A stretch of 64,000 nt of DNA, from positions 1-64,000 of IMG/VR virus record IMGVR_UViG_3300004280_000281; one strand, written 5' to 3'. This stretch comes from a virus. The notes under the pieces were generated by a model. It was given only the letters and a program-made list of their open reading frames with translations. It was not told where the DNA came from and ran no database searches. Position numbers and translations under genes: made by a program. This document shows positions 8,658 to 18,470 of the stretch, one piece after another. Every line of letters starts with the position of its first letter. Position 1 is the first letter of the stretch.

Positions 8658-9998
8658 ATGGCAATAACAATGCAGTATGGCTCATACTCATTCACACCAG
8701 TTCCACTGTTCACTTGGGACACATCGATGGTAAGAGACTCAAAGGGATCAGGCATTGCCCTAAGGCACTCGCTTGGGTTCACAGGAACATTCTTGGAAAC
8801 GTCAGGAGACGCAACCAACATATCAGACATCATCGCAGCAAGAACCAGCTTGATCAGCGCATTAGAAGCTGACAGCCAAGAGTTTAAGATTCTAGAGGAC
8901 GCAGTAGGGCTAGTATCAGGGGTCTACCCTAGGATAGGAGATCTCACTGTTGATGAGGGGACATGGTTTGACAGAACATCATACTCCTTCTCAGCAGAGT
9001 GGGACGAATCCATTGGGTCTGATAATATTTCAGATTACTCTGAATCATGGTCATACAGGGAAGAAGAAGACAGGGAGACTATTGAGCTATCCCATGAAGT
9101 GTCAGCAGTAGGAATAAACAGCTCAGGAACAGGTGACAACACTCTTGCGAACGCAAGGACGTTCGTAACAGCAAGGATTGGATACGTTAATCAGCCAGCA
9201 TCACACCCCGCCTTCGCACAGGCAAGCGGAGCGTACTCTGGCTACGAAGGTCTAAGATCTGAAAACGTAGACGTAGCAGCTGGATCTTATTCTGTATCAG
9301 AGACCTTCACGCTTTCACAGACAGCATACACCCACACTCAAACATCCTCACTGTCCATACAAGGAGGAACTACCTCCATAAAGCTAGATGGAAGAATACA
9401 GGGGCTAGGCAGAAGCACAACAGCCTACGCCAATGCACTAAGCGGATGGAACAATACTGTAGAAGCATCTTTGTCAGGTACAGCATCAAGCCTATACACC
9501 GAACTAGGAGGAGCTGAGACGCTTTATGTGTCAAACCCGACATCAGAGTCACTAGGCAAGGACGCATCTGCCGGAGAATTAACATACTCAAGAGAGTACA
9601 CAGATTCATCAGTAGACAACCTACCCTCTGGAATTGACAGTTTCTCCCTGAACATATCAGACGAGCAGCCAACATCTCTAACATCTTCCGTTTCAATATT
9701 CGGAAGAGCACTAGGCAACGTTGTCCAGTCAATTGGAACCCCAACAGAGGGAACCTTTTCCATCTCTGGAAACGCAAAGGGAGAGCAGGGCTACGCAATG
9801 GCCTCAGTTCTAACCTATGCGGAAACGAGAATTGATGCAGTTAGACCACTAGCAGGAGACTACACAACTCTAAGGCTAGAGGCACAGAGCGTGAGCAAAG
9901 ATGCGGACTTGAATGAGATTCAATTTAGCCTCACTTGGAGATACACAAAAAACCTCTCAGCAGCCAAGGTCGATGGCGCTGTAGACTTAGGAAGTTAA
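8658..9998 (+). CDS. Virion protein, distal-tail/baseplate candidate
   Basis: A 446-residue Ser/Thr/Gly-rich, beta-rich protein with no enzyme motif. It follows the tape measure by 3 bases and has a GGGAG ribosome-binding site in the 3' end of that gene. The gene straight after the tape measure is usually the distal tail protein or first baseplate component, so that is the best guess. The middle shows alternating strand-like segments (SYSVSETFTLSQTAYTHTQ). Compositionally it matches the following proteins, which are all enriched in Ser-Gly. Confidence 0.55.
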   Translation: MAITMQYGSYSFTPVPLFTWDTSMVRDSKGSGIALRHSLGFTGTFLETSGDATNISDIIAARTSLISALEADSQEFKILEDAVGLVSGVYPRIGDLTVDEGTWFDRTSYSFSAEWDESIGSDNISDYSESWSYREEEDRETIELSHEVSAVGINSSGTGDNTLANARTFVTARIGYVNQPASHPAFAQASGAYSGYEGLRSENVDVAAGSYSVSETFTLSQTAYTHTQTSSLSIQGGTTSIKLDGRIQGLGRSTTAYANALSGWNNTVEASLSGTASSLYTELGGAETLYVSNPTSESLGKDASAGELTYSREYTDSSVDNLPSGIDSFSLNISDEQPTSLTSSVSIFGRALGNVVQSIGTPTEGTFSISGNAKGEQGYAMASVLTYAETRIDAVRPLAGDYTTLRLEAQSVSKDADLNEIQFSLTWRYTKNLSAAKVDGAVDLGS

Positions 9999-9999
9999 A

Positions 10000-10539
10000 A
10001 TGTCAACACCCACCATCAAGTTTAACGTATTCACAGTGTCGGCAGGAACACCTTCTGGATCAAGACATCTTGAGTCAGCTGGCAACTGGTCACAGAAGGC
10101 GGACGCAAGTTCTACAGGCTTCATAGATATGGGAAGCTTAAACAACACTTCGGCAAAAGCTTCCTCCTCAACCCTTGCAGTGGTACCCTATATAGACGCA
10201 CTGAATGGATCCACAACTGTTGAGAACATGAAGTTCTGGATGCCAACTCAGACAGCAATAACCACCGGAACGTTCACGTTCAACGAAAGGATTGCGACAG
10301 CCTGGACGAGCGGAATCGCACTGACCGATGCCAGCGGATCGTTCTCAAGCTCCACTCTTCCAACTTCCCAGAACGTAAACAGGACGACCGGAGAGACCAC
10401 AATAACAGGAGCAGCTGCTGACGCACAAGTTATGCAATACTGCTACCTGAGTGTAACAGTAGACACAGATGTTGTCAATGGCTCCTATGGAGGAGCAGAC
10501 GGATCGATCAAGCATAGACTGACATTTGACTTTAGTTAA
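10000..10539 (+). CDS. Small virion protein with RHLES module
   Basis: A 179-residue beta-rich protein. It has an N-terminal TPSGSRHLESAGNWS block and a C-terminal block ending SYGGADGSIKHRLTFDFS. The same two blocks recur in the next protein (DPTGSRHL...YGGSTSGLDLKFSY) and in the last ~200 residues of the LamG protein (DPSGLRHIES...GGYSLRISYDY). The start is one base after the previous stop. Probably a baseplate, fibre-base or decoration subunit; the function is inferred from context. Confidence 0.55.
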   Translation: MSTPTIKFNVFTVSAGTPSGSRHLESAGNWSQKADASSTGFIDMGSLNNTSAKASSSTLAVVPYIDALNGSTTVENMKFWMPTQTAITTGTFTFNERIATAWTSGIALTDASGSFSSSTLPTSQNVNRTTGETTITGAAADAQVMQYCYLSVTVDTDVVNGSYGGADGSIKHRLTFDFS

Positions 10540-10572
10540 TATCGCATACAGTACTGTAGAAAGAGTTTTAAA

Positions 10573-11130
10573 ATGGCAACAATCATAATAAAAGAATGGG
10601 ACACATCTGGCTCGGATCCAACCGGGTCCAGGCATCTGTACAATCATGCCTCATTCTCTGGAATTATTGCCTCTGGAACTACCAGCTCTGGAGTACTCAG
10701 CCTTGAAAGCGTTGCAATCCTGGACGGAGACAACACCTCGGCAACAAAGTGCTTCACAGCCCATTTCGTAGATTTCTCAGACGGCGACGAGACCATCGAT
10801 TCATGCACGTTCTACGTTAATGATACTGACATATCCTCCACGTCCTCTAACATTGTATTTGAAACAAAAGACACGTGGGAAACAGATTTCTCCCTCCTGT
10901 CTGATAACGAGCTTGACGCTCCAACTACATCTGGGCAAGCAGAGACAGTACTAAGGTCATCAGGGCTCAACACCTTCTTTCAAGACTCAGACGCCCATTC
11001 TTCTCAGTTTCACTATGTGGCACTACAGCTAATAGGAGACACTCCCGTCGGACAGTACGGTGGATCAACCTCTGGTCTAGATCTTAAATTTAGCTACACT
11101 CAAAACTCAGCCAGTGGAAATAGGGACTAA
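10573..11130 (+). CDS. Small virion protein with RHL module (paralogue)
   Basis: A 185-residue paralogue of the preceding protein, opening with EWDTSGSDPTGSRHL and closing with VGQYGGSTSGLDLKFSYTQ. There is no enzymatic motif. The 33-base gap upstream holds only an imperfect AT-rich leader. It is followed after one base by the LamG-domain protein, whose C-terminus carries the same module. The repetition suggests a modular family of tail-tip subunits that grew by duplication. Confidence 0.55.
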   Translation: MATIIIKEWDTSGSDPTGSRHLYNHASFSGIIASGTTSSGVLSLESVAILDGDNTSATKCFTAHFVDFSDGDETIDSCTFYVNDTDISSTSSNIVFETKDTWETDFSLLSDNELDAPTTSGQAETVLRSSGLNTFFQDSDAHSSQFHYVALQLIGDTPVGQYGGSTSGLDLKFSYTQNSASGNRD

Positions 11131-11131
11131 G

Positions 11132-13948
11132 ATGCCATTAATGTCAGCCGCACTATCTGGAAAACTTTCGCACTGGTACGATATGCAGACCTGTGACCTG
11201 GGAGATCTAACCAATGGAAACACCATTCTCGATAGAATAGGCGGAGCTAATACTGCACTAGCATTGGGCGCATCTTATGCTGTACTATCTCAGGTTTCAG
11301 GAATGGACGGAAGCGGAATCCAGAGCCAAATAAGCGCTAGTTTCTCGAATGGAGAAACCATAGTTGCTCCCATGATTCATGTATATGCGTCTGACACAAG
11401 TCAGAAAAGTACATCATTGTGGGGCCCAGGATCCGGATCCTTCACGTTGACATACTGGGACTGGGCAGAAGAAAACTACGGAACCCAAACCCTGTACGGG
11501 CCATCGCTATCAGAAAATTCCAGCCTCCCAGCGCAAGATTTCAGTCTTCTAACAAGGTTTCAAAATGGAGAAATGTATGTACAGGCATACAAGACCAGCT
11601 CCGAGCAAACCTCAGCAAACGTGACAGTCACGCCAGAGAGTGGAAGATGGAATCACTGGGCATGGGTAGTTGACAAGGCTGCTGGAGACATTGACCTATA
11701 TGTCAACGGAAGCGGATTTCCAATGATGAGCGGGCAGTCACACGTTCAACTCATGAATTACCCTGGCAGAGACCAGTCCGTTCGTTCGGACGCCTCATTG
11801 AACTTCCACGATTTCGTTGGGAGCAGATCCAGTCAGTCCGCAGGGACTCAGCTTGGGCTAGCTGGATACAAAATGGACAGCCTAGGAGTATTCGGAGAGG
11901 CTCTAACAAGTGGAAACATTGTTGACCTATACAATGGCGGAGCTGGTGTTTTCCTGGGAACATATGATGACAGCATCAGCGAACCGTTCACAGGACTTCA
12001 GCACTATTACAACTTTGAAGACACTTCTCCAATCTCATCAGGCTCAACACTGACAGACATAAAAGGCAGCGCAGACCTAACCCTTGAAGTTCTAAGAGGG
12101 GGAGCAATTGGAGATGGGTCAAATGAGTTCTATCTAGAGTCTGGCGCAGGAATCTCTGGACAGGCAACCTCTGGAAACCAAGACGGAGACTGGAACTTCA
12201 CTAGAGAGATTTACTCCAGTGGAGTGGGTCAAGATGCAGCTTGGAACATTGCTGCAAGTGGAGAAGACTACTCCATCTCATTCTGGAAAAAAGGAAACTC
12301 TGGAGGAACAGACAGGGGCTTATTCGGAATTGGAAACAAGGATAGGTCAGACTTTCAGACTTACGGACATATTGCAAGGGGAGTGTTCGATGTCAGTGAT
12401 AACTTCTGGTATCAAGGTCAGATTGGTCGCCAAGGCAGTACCGTTACCAACCTTAACGTAGCTGGAGCATTCACTGGTTGGCAGCATTATGTTATTTCTG
12501 TAAATAGGAATGATCTGTCCCAGGTCACCACCTGGAGAAACGGAGCAGTAATCTCAACCAAGCTCCACAATGATGCTGGCCCAGCTCTCTCATATCTAGG
12601 CTACGAACCAAACAACAACTATGAGTTCTCACTCATGGGAGTAGAAACATGGGACGGGATCACGGACAATGGAATTCATGATGACCCTGTAAACATAGAC
12701 GAATTCGGCCTTTGGAATGTAGCACTAGACCAAAGACATGTTGACCTGCTTTACAACTCAGGATCAGGAACCTTCTATGAGTTTACACCAGAGGTTGCAA
12801 CAGGGGCGTCAACCGGAACACTTGGAGGCTTCGTTGACTCGGTACTATTGTCAACCGGATCCTCAGCAGGAACACTAGGTGGTTTTGTAATTGCAGACCC
12901 AATAGTTTCGTCTGGTTCATCGTCTGGAACGCTAGGAGTATACACAGCTGGAACCCATATATCAGTAGGATCAACAAGTGGAGATCTGGGAGTATACGTA
13001 GAAGCAGTAAAACTGGAAACAGGATCAGCCTCAGGAGACATAGGAGCCTACATTGAGGCAGATCCAGTAGTGTCATCAGGAGCCACCACAGGAACCTTGG
13101 GGGGATACGTCCTTGCAGATCCCGTTGTCTCATCAGGATCATTCGCTGGAACACTAGGAGGATTCGTACTAGCAGACCCAGTTGTTTCATCCGGTTCATC
13201 ATCTGGCTCACTAGGGGCGTACATTTCAACAGTAGCCGTGATATCATCAGGCTCAGCAACAGCAACTATTGGTGGATACGTAGTAGCAATACCTCTAGCA
13301 GATCCGACAGGGGTAATAACCATACCATCTCCCCCTGTGACCGTATACAGCTGGGACACGTCGAAGCCAGACCCATCAGGATTAAGACACATCGAGTCAG
13401 GCCCATACCTTCCAGCAGCAAATCTTGGAACGGTAGGTGGATTCAATAAGGCAGCAGCGAGTGGAACACCTCTCACGATGCTTAGCCAGGACGACCTAGC
13501 TCCATCCGCCACTGTAGTTGGCGAGACAAAAGCACTAACTGTAGGACTAGGACAGCCCAGCGGAGTAAACTTCGATAACGCATCAGCTGGGGACATAGTT
13601 GACGGATTAAGAATCTACAATGTTAAAATGTGGATGAACGATACTTCAGATATTTCAGCATCCGGAATATCACCCTTGACATACTACAGAAAAGATAGCA
13701 CATGGACAGAGGGTATCGCACTTACTAGCGCATCTAGTGGAGTAGCCCAGGTTCCCACTACGCTGGCGTCAGGAATTGACCTTGGGTCGATTGAGAATAC
13801 AGGATTAGACTCTTCAGTAACCGATTATGTCTACTTGTTCATTGAGCTTCCATCTGGAACATACGGAACTGGAGCACTGGGCGGAACAAACGGAGGATAC
13901 TCTCTAAGAATATCATACGACTACACTGAAGAAGGGAAGCTTCTATAA
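11132..13948 (+). CDS. LamG-domain adhesin/tail protein with repeat stalk
   Basis: A 938-residue protein. Two concanavalin/LamG-like domains (about 1-275 and 280-545) carry the usual signatures: ARTLLTRFQNGEMYVQAY-type strands, RWNHWAWVVDKAAGDIDLYV and SISFWKKGNSGG...GWQHYVISVNR, with a DEFGLWNVALDQRHVDLLYN ending. Next come about eight units of 18-19 residues of the form TLGGFVLADPVVSSGSSSG, likely a beta-rich stalk. The last ~200 residues are the RHIES module shared with neighbouring proteins. ATG 11132 was chosen because it follows the upstream stop by one base; an in-frame GTG lies at 11114. LamG domains bind glycans, so a receptor-binding or capsule-binding tail protein is likely. Confidence 0.7.
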   Translation: MPLMSAALSGKLSHWYDMQTCDLGDLTNGNTILDRIGGANTALALGASYAVLSQVSGMDGSGIQSQISASFSNGETIVAPMIHVYASDTSQKSTSLWGPGSGSFTLTYWDWAEENYGTQTLYGPSLSENSSLPAQDFSLLTRFQNGEMYVQAYKTSSEQTSANVTVTPESGRWNHWAWVVDKAAGDIDLYVNGSGFPMMSGQSHVQLMNYPGRDQSVRSDASLNFHDFVGSRSSQSAGTQLGLAGYKMDSLGVFGEALTSGNIVDLYNGGAGVFLGTYDDSISEPFTGLQHYYNFEDTSPISSGSTLTDIKGSADLTLEVLRGGAIGDGSNEFYLESGAGISGQATSGNQDGDWNFTREIYSSGVGQDAAWNIAASGEDYSISFWKKGNSGGTDRGLFGIGNKDRSDFQTYGHIARGVFDVSDNFWYQGQIGRQGSTVTNLNVAGAFTGWQHYVISVNRNDLSQVTTWRNGAVISTKLHNDAGPALSYLGYEPNNNYEFSLMGVETWDGITDNGIHDDPVNIDEFGLWNVALDQRHVDLLYNSGSGTFYEFTPEVATGASTGTLGGFVDSVLLSTGSSAGTLGGFVIADPIVSSGSSSGTLGVYTAGTHISVGSTSGDLGVYVEAVKLETGSASGDIGAYIEADPVVSSGATTGTLGGYVLADPVVSSGSFAGTLGGFVLADPVVSSGSSSGSLGAYISTVAVISSGSATATIGGYVVAIPLADPTGVITIPSPPVTVYSWDTSKPDPSGLRHIESGPYLPAANLGTVGGFNKAAASGTPLTMLSQDDLAPSATVVGETKALTVGLGQPSGVNFDNASAGDIVDGLRIYNVKMWMNDTSDISASGISPLTYYRKDSTWTEGIALTSASSGVAQVPTTLASGIDLGSIENTGLDSSVTDYVYLFIELPSGTYGTGALGGTNGGYSLRISYDYTEEGKLL
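12818..13300 (+). repeat. Tandem 18-19-residue repeats inside the LamG protein
   Basis: About eight imperfect units of 54-57 bases encode T/D-L/I-G-G/V-Y/F-V...DPVVSSGSSSG. Units three, four and eight are the most divergent. The longest near-identical peptide stretches are in units five to seven (ADPVVSSG). This is a stalk-type repeat that could change copy number by recombination. Confidence 0.8.
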
Positions 13949-14361
13949 TGAACTATGAAGTAGTAAGAATGGAAAACGAAACAAGGATAAAGATAGGCAC
14001 CCTCCTTGGAATGAAAGAGATCAGGACTGGCGCACCAGGAGATGCAAAGATAACCTTTACGGCAACAACCGACATGCAGTCCTCTATGGGGAAGGTTATA
14101 TCGGCAGACAACTCAGAGTCTTCCATAGTCGACACAGTATGGGATGGAAAGAGACAAATGATAAGATGTACGCCCGTAGGTGAGGTATCCTTAGGAGAAA
14201 TGGTATGGACGCTAGAGCATCTTTCTCTAGATGGAAACATGGACATCGTTGCCAGTAAAAAAGAGCCATCCTTTGGCGACATAAACTTTATAAACCTAAT
14301 TTGGGAAAACAAAAGAGCAAGAATAGACGTGCTCACTGGCGAGGTCAATACAAATGGCTAG
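13948..14361 (+). CDS. Hypothetical virion-region protein
   Basis: A 137-residue protein with mixed alpha/beta composition and no recognised motif. The ATG overlaps the stop of the LamG protein (TAATG), and its own end overlaps the next gene by 8 bases, so the three are probably translationally coupled. It is less Ser/Gly-rich than its neighbours, which suggests an assembly or chaperone factor rather than a structural shell, but this is a guess. Confidence 0.5.
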   Translation: MNYEVVRMENETRIKIGTLLGMKEIRTGAPGDAKITFTATTDMQSSMGKVISADNSESSIVDTVWDGKRQMIRCTPVGEVSLGEMVWTLEHLSLDGNMDIVASKKEPSFGDINFINLIWENKRARIDVLTGEVNTNG

Positions 14362-15190
14362 TATAATAAAAACATCTACGGTCAACATGGAGGTTACAGT
14401 CTATGCTAACTCAGACAATATAGCACACCAGACGACCAATGCGCCCCTACAGATTCTATTCGCCCCGACAACAAGTGGCGAATTCGGACAATCTCTAAGA
14501 GTAACAAGGACAGACAGCTCAGCAAACTTTGCAACGTTGTTCACCGTTGGAAAATCAGTGGTCCCAGTAGAGGGAACAATTGGAGCCGTAGTTGTCTCTG
14601 GAACTCATGCCTTTACAGAAGCAAGCGGAGTAGTCTACTCTGACGCAAGTGGAACCACGGTAACCATAAACGGATCATACCCATCTGGGTCAGACGTTCA
14701 CAACGTTTCAGTAGACTTCTCAGAGGGAGACAGATCATCATACGGTGGGATAACAGTTTCCCCAAGCGGAACATTCTCTCAATCACACACATATTCGTAT
14801 CCAGGAATCTTTCACATAACCCAGAGAGTACAGGGGTTAGACGGATCAGTAGATATGGACTCATTTAGACTCAACATGGCATCAGACCTATCAGGGTCAG
14901 GACTCGGGGCACTTACGATATCAGCCTCCCCAGAGAGTGGCTCAATCACATCTGTTTCAGGACTATCAATAGCAATGTCAGCAACAGGAGCATCCGGAGT
15001 GTCACTGGGGGCGACAGAAGACGAAAGCCTAATATGGAGACTGGGCAACCTTGAGAGAAGCAGCAAGACAAGTCTAACAACTCAATACTTTGAACCGGGT
15101 AATTACATCCCGATAGCTAACTACCTGTTTGCTGGACCATCAGGCTCCGTGTACATAAGTGACATTACATCGGCAGGGGCAAACGACTAA
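14354..15190 (+). CDS. Virion protein with PKD-like domain
   Basis: A 278-residue protein. The stretch NVSVDFSEGDRSSYGG followed by TFSQSHTYSYPGIFHITQRV has the layout of a PKD/Ig-like fold (a W/Y-DFGDG-like strand, then HTY...PG.Y.V). Such domains are common in phage surface proteins and are thought to aid weak binding to surfaces. The N-terminal ~100 residues are beta-rich and unassigned. It overlaps the upstream gene by 8 bases and is followed by a promoter-bearing gap. Confidence 0.5.
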   Translation: MASIIKTSTVNMEVTVYANSDNIAHQTTNAPLQILFAPTTSGEFGQSLRVTRTDSSANFATLFTVGKSVVPVEGTIGAVVVSGTHAFTEASGVVYSDASGTTVTINGSYPSGSDVHNVSVDFSEGDRSSYGGITVSPSGTFSQSHTYSYPGIFHITQRVQGLDGSVDMDSFRLNMASDLSGSGLGALTISASPESGSITSVSGLSIAMSATGASGVSLGATEDESLIWRLGNLERSSKTSLTTQYFEPGNYIPIANYLFAGPSGSVYISDITSAGAND

Positions 15191-15206
15191 ATTCGTATAA
15201 TATAGT
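15191..15206 (+). promoter_or_regulatory. Candidate phage promoter, cgTATAAT motif
   Basis: TATAAT at 15196-15201 is preceded by TTCG and followed by ATAG. It sits in the 51-base gap before the ATG at 15242. A GGAGTAAC ribosome-binding site lies closer to the start. No -35 hexamer is evident. It matches the motif set at 635, 21030 and 22751. Confidence 0.6.
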
Positions 15207-15241
15207 ACAGGGTTTTATTTAGTGCCAACTAGGAGTAACAA

Positions 15242-18200
15242 ATGGCAGTCAGCGGAATTATCCCAGTCTCAGGACTGGACAATATCCACCAAGCAGAACT
15301 AGTAACTTCACCTGAGGGCCTATTCGGCTCCGGGTCAGGAGTCTTTCTATCCTCGGTAAATGCATCATTTGGATTCGGATCATCTCCTCACAGCTTTAGT
15401 TTAACGTATGTTCCATCTTCTTTTGAACACGAGCTTCTTCCATCCATTGGAACATTGGTGGATTTTACCATTGACAACTTCCTCGTAAAAGGCGCTGTAG
15501 TGCATGCAGACTACTCCAAGGACTCACAGGGAAACCTACTGTCTGTAACAGTAGAGGACCTTAGAAGCGGCCTGGGATACTTCTACATTGACACTGTGGG
15601 CATAAATGGAAGAAACGATACGCCAGAAACCAACACGGTAGATGTCCTAAATTGGTACAATACCACCACAGTTGCCCCAGCCACATCCGGAAGATCATCC
15701 GCAGTCAGAGAGCTACAGAGGATAGAGGAAGACGGAGCAACCTACAGGCAGATATACAACGCAACAGAGTACTTCGAAAGCACTGTGGGCACGGTGTCGG
15801 GCCTGCTCTCCGCCCTACCTATCCCAGAAGTTGTTGAAAACCAGCTGTCAGGAGATCAAGACGCATATCGATGGAAGCTCGCCTCTGTGCCAGCCCTAGA
15901 TGCAGTCGAGAAGATCTTCAGTGACCTATCTTACGATATCTACTGGAACATGGCTGATGCAAAGATCTCAGTAATAAACAGAAAATACAGCGTATCCATA
16001 TCCAAGGACAATATTCCTTTCCCAGGGGACACAGCAGAGACAGTACATTTGAAATACGGAAACGATGAAGCCGACACTCCCAACAAGCTAAAGGTCTTGG
16101 GTCCAGGAATGGAAGGCATAGTTGGAAGCGGAAGACTTATCCCGACAAGCGGAGCATTTTCCGAATCTTATGACATGGGCATTACTGTCGGAGATCCAGT
16201 ATTCGAAGCCGGGTGGAATAATGTGACTGTCAAATACTTCGGACCAGACGGATCTCTCCAAGAAGACACCCCGACAGACGACGAGCTAAGCGCAGCACTC
16301 AAGTCCATTGAGTACTGGTCTCACGAGAAGAATCTAGAGAATAGAATAAGCACATCTGGTTACGTTCCGGGGTCAGGCGCTTTCGTAGGACAGGTTCCCG
16401 CAACAGAGTATTTGTCACAGATGACATCCAGATACAACTCTTCAAAAAGCTGGATCGTCGCATGGTACAACAAGATTAAATCTTTCGCAGAGACACATTA
16501 TGGAAAGACATATATCCTAAAAACCGACTCCAGTCTATACAGCTATATCGACGATATTGACCTCGTAGGAGAAGCTTGGTGCAATATTGAAAACCAAGCA
16601 AGTGGAAACTTCGAAGATGGGTATAAGATTGACTCAACATACAATCTTCTTAGCCCATTCTACAATTCAAAGAGCAACAAGATGAAAGCTTACTGCGTCC
16701 TTCCCTCTGGAACGAAATGGGGAGTGACAGGAGAGGGTGTTCCTACTAGGTTCGAGAGCTGGAACGAAGATGCTTCAAATCAGTTTGTACCAATTAAAAC
16801 AAAAATGTGGAAGTCTTCCAAGAACAGATTCGAATCCCCCATATTCGAATGGGGTAACAGCGAAAAGGGAATTTCAATAACTTTCCCCAACTTCTGTTAC
16901 GACCCTAACGCTCCCAGGAATAGTGGACTGTTGGCAGTGTCCTCTGGCATATCGACTGCGAACAACGCATTCGAGACAGGAGACTGGACAGCCGACTTCG
17001 CAGACCCGCTCTTGAACCCAGTACCATATTTAGAGCTCAACCCAGCCTCGGGACAGAGTGTTGCCCTGCCTATTAGAGTAAAGAGAAGATACGGATACGC
17101 ATACCCCTCAGTGTGGACAAGTGGAACAGGAAGCAAGCTTCAGATTAGGATAGAAGACAGCTTCGCCCCATGGAATTATGAGCCACAGGGCGTAACAAGC
17201 TCTGTCCAGAAGCTTGAGCGGGAAGTGTCGGCCTACTTAGCCTCACAAAAGATTGATACGCAGGATGCAACCCATGCAGAAGTCACAAAGGTCGGGCTTC
17301 CAGGAATGAGCTTCGACGATTTCTCAGTTCAAACCCTAGGATCCCAGGGTTACGGATCCATTAGCCATGGTATTACAAGCGTAAACGTGGGAAGAGGTGG
17401 CGGAGAGAACTGGAGGACTAAATACTCTGTAAAGTCACACTTTCCTCAGTTGGTCAAGGCTAAGCCAATTCAGAAAGATAGGGAAGAGGACCTATCCTTT
17501 GTCATTAAGCAGATTAAGCTTCGAATGGAAGATATAGATATAGACTTGAATCTAAAGACCGGCGGTGCATTTGCTCCAATTGATGACACTAGGCTTGGCT
17601 GGATGCAAGTAGAATCAAAGGCGGAGAAAAGATCTGTCCCAGTTACTATTGAAAACGTATACGATAGAGCGTCAGGAAATCCATACTACCTGTGTTCAGA
17701 CGCCAGAGGTCGTGAGTACCCTAGAAACTTATCCCTAAACGCCGGAACCCAGTCTTCAAGGGAGGCACGTGCCATAGATGGCCTCCTGGACATAGGAATG
17801 GAATGCACATACCACTACGAGAGACTTGAGGACGGAACCATCGTTCAATGGTTCACCGGGGGAGTAAACCTAGGGGACTCCAAGGTTATGACTGTAACAT
17901 CAGACGTAAAGACAGTAGCCGTGGGCGGAACAGACTACTCCGTAGTAGACTTGGCAACAATTCCTACAGGAGGAGGAGTCGCTCTTGCCGTAACAAACGT
18001 CCCACTTATAGATCAGACAAACACAGCAACTGTTACAAATGGAATCGTAGTGTCAGTAGCCTCACCGATGATCGATACAAACATTAGAACCTATGACTTC
18101 ACTCCAGCATCAGGGGGAGCAGCCGGTCTTTACGTTCAAAATCCAGGAGGTGGAACATCCCCCAGTGGAGCAGAGTTCGCAACAGTGACTACCGCCCCAG

Positions 18201-18469
18201 AGGCAGCATCCGGCACAGGTGGAGTCCTAACTACCTTCGACGTGGGCAACCTAACCTCTACAGTATACAATGACGCAGCAAGTGGAGTAAAAGTAAGCTT
18301 CGTAGGAATCGACCCCAAGATAGTTCAGTTGGGAGACGTTGGAATCCTCTCTGTAAGACCGGACACAGAACAGATAGTGCCAGGAGTTCCTGCGTCTGGA
18401 ACAACTGCCATTACTCATGTACTATGTCACATCGTCAAGCCCACCTTCATAAACTACGGACTGGTGTAA
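15242..18469 (+). CDS. Large baseplate/tail-hub candidate
   Basis: A 1,075-residue protein. The first ~350 residues (FSLTYVPSSFEHELLPSIG...VEDLRSGLGYFYIDTVGING, then LASVPALDAVEKIFSDLSYD) resemble the front part of tail-hub or late-control proteins: a beta-barrel start followed by a domain that defines local geometry. A long beta-rich C-terminal region (about 820-1075) is Ser/Gly/Val-rich. No lysozyme, peptidase or lyase signature was noticed. It has its own promoter-like element and strong ribosome-binding site. The hub assignment rests on gene order and length. Confidence 0.5.
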   Translation: MAVSGIIPVSGLDNIHQAELVTSPEGLFGSGSGVFLSSVNASFGFGSSPHSFSLTYVPSSFEHELLPSIGTLVDFTIDNFLVKGAVVHADYSKDSQGNLLSVTVEDLRSGLGYFYIDTVGINGRNDTPETNTVDVLNWYNTTTVAPATSGRSSAVRELQRIEEDGATYRQIYNATEYFESTVGTVSGLLSALPIPEVVENQLSGDQDAYRWKLASVPALDAVEKIFSDLSYDIYWNMADAKISVINRKYSVSISKDNIPFPGDTAETVHLKYGNDEADTPNKLKVLGPGMEGIVGSGRLIPTSGAFSESYDMGITVGDPVFEAGWNNVTVKYFGPDGSLQEDTPTDDELSAALKSIEYWSHEKNLENRISTSGYVPGSGAFVGQVPATEYLSQMTSRYNSSKSWIVAWYNKIKSFAETHYGKTYILKTDSSLYSYIDDIDLVGEAWCNIENQASGNFEDGYKIDSTYNLLSPFYNSKSNKMKAYCVLPSGTKWGVTGEGVPTRFESWNEDASNQFVPIKTKMWKSSKNRFESPIFEWGNSEKGISITFPNFCYDPNAPRNSGLLAVSSGISTANNAFETGDWTADFADPLLNPVPYLELNPASGQSVALPIRVKRRYGYAYPSVWTSGTGSKLQIRIEDSFAPWNYEPQGVTSSVQKLEREVSAYLASQKIDTQDATHAEVTKVGLPGMSFDDFSVQTLGSQGYGSISHGITSVNVGRGGGENWRTKYSVKSHFPQLVKAKPIQKDREEDLSFVIKQIKLRMEDIDIDLNLKTGGAFAPIDDTRLGWMQVESKAEKRSVPVTIENVYDRASGNPYYLCSDARGREYPRNLSLNAGTQSSREARAIDGLLDIGMECTYHYERLEDGTIVQWFTGGVNLGDSKVMTVTSDVKTVAVGGTDYSVVDLATIPTGGGVALAVTNVPLIDQTNTATVTNGIVVSVASPMIDTNIRTYDFTPASGGAAGLYVQNPGGGTSPSGAEFATVTTAPEAASGTGGVLTTFDVGNLTSTVYNDAASGVKVSFVGIDPKIVQLGDVGILSVRPDTEQIVPGVPASGTTAITHVLCHIVKPTFINYGLV

Positions 18470-18470
18470 C

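Noticed and set aside
12818-13300. CRISPR array suggested by regular repeats
   Set aside because: Unit length is 54-57 bases without spacers, the units are in frame and encode a protein stalk.
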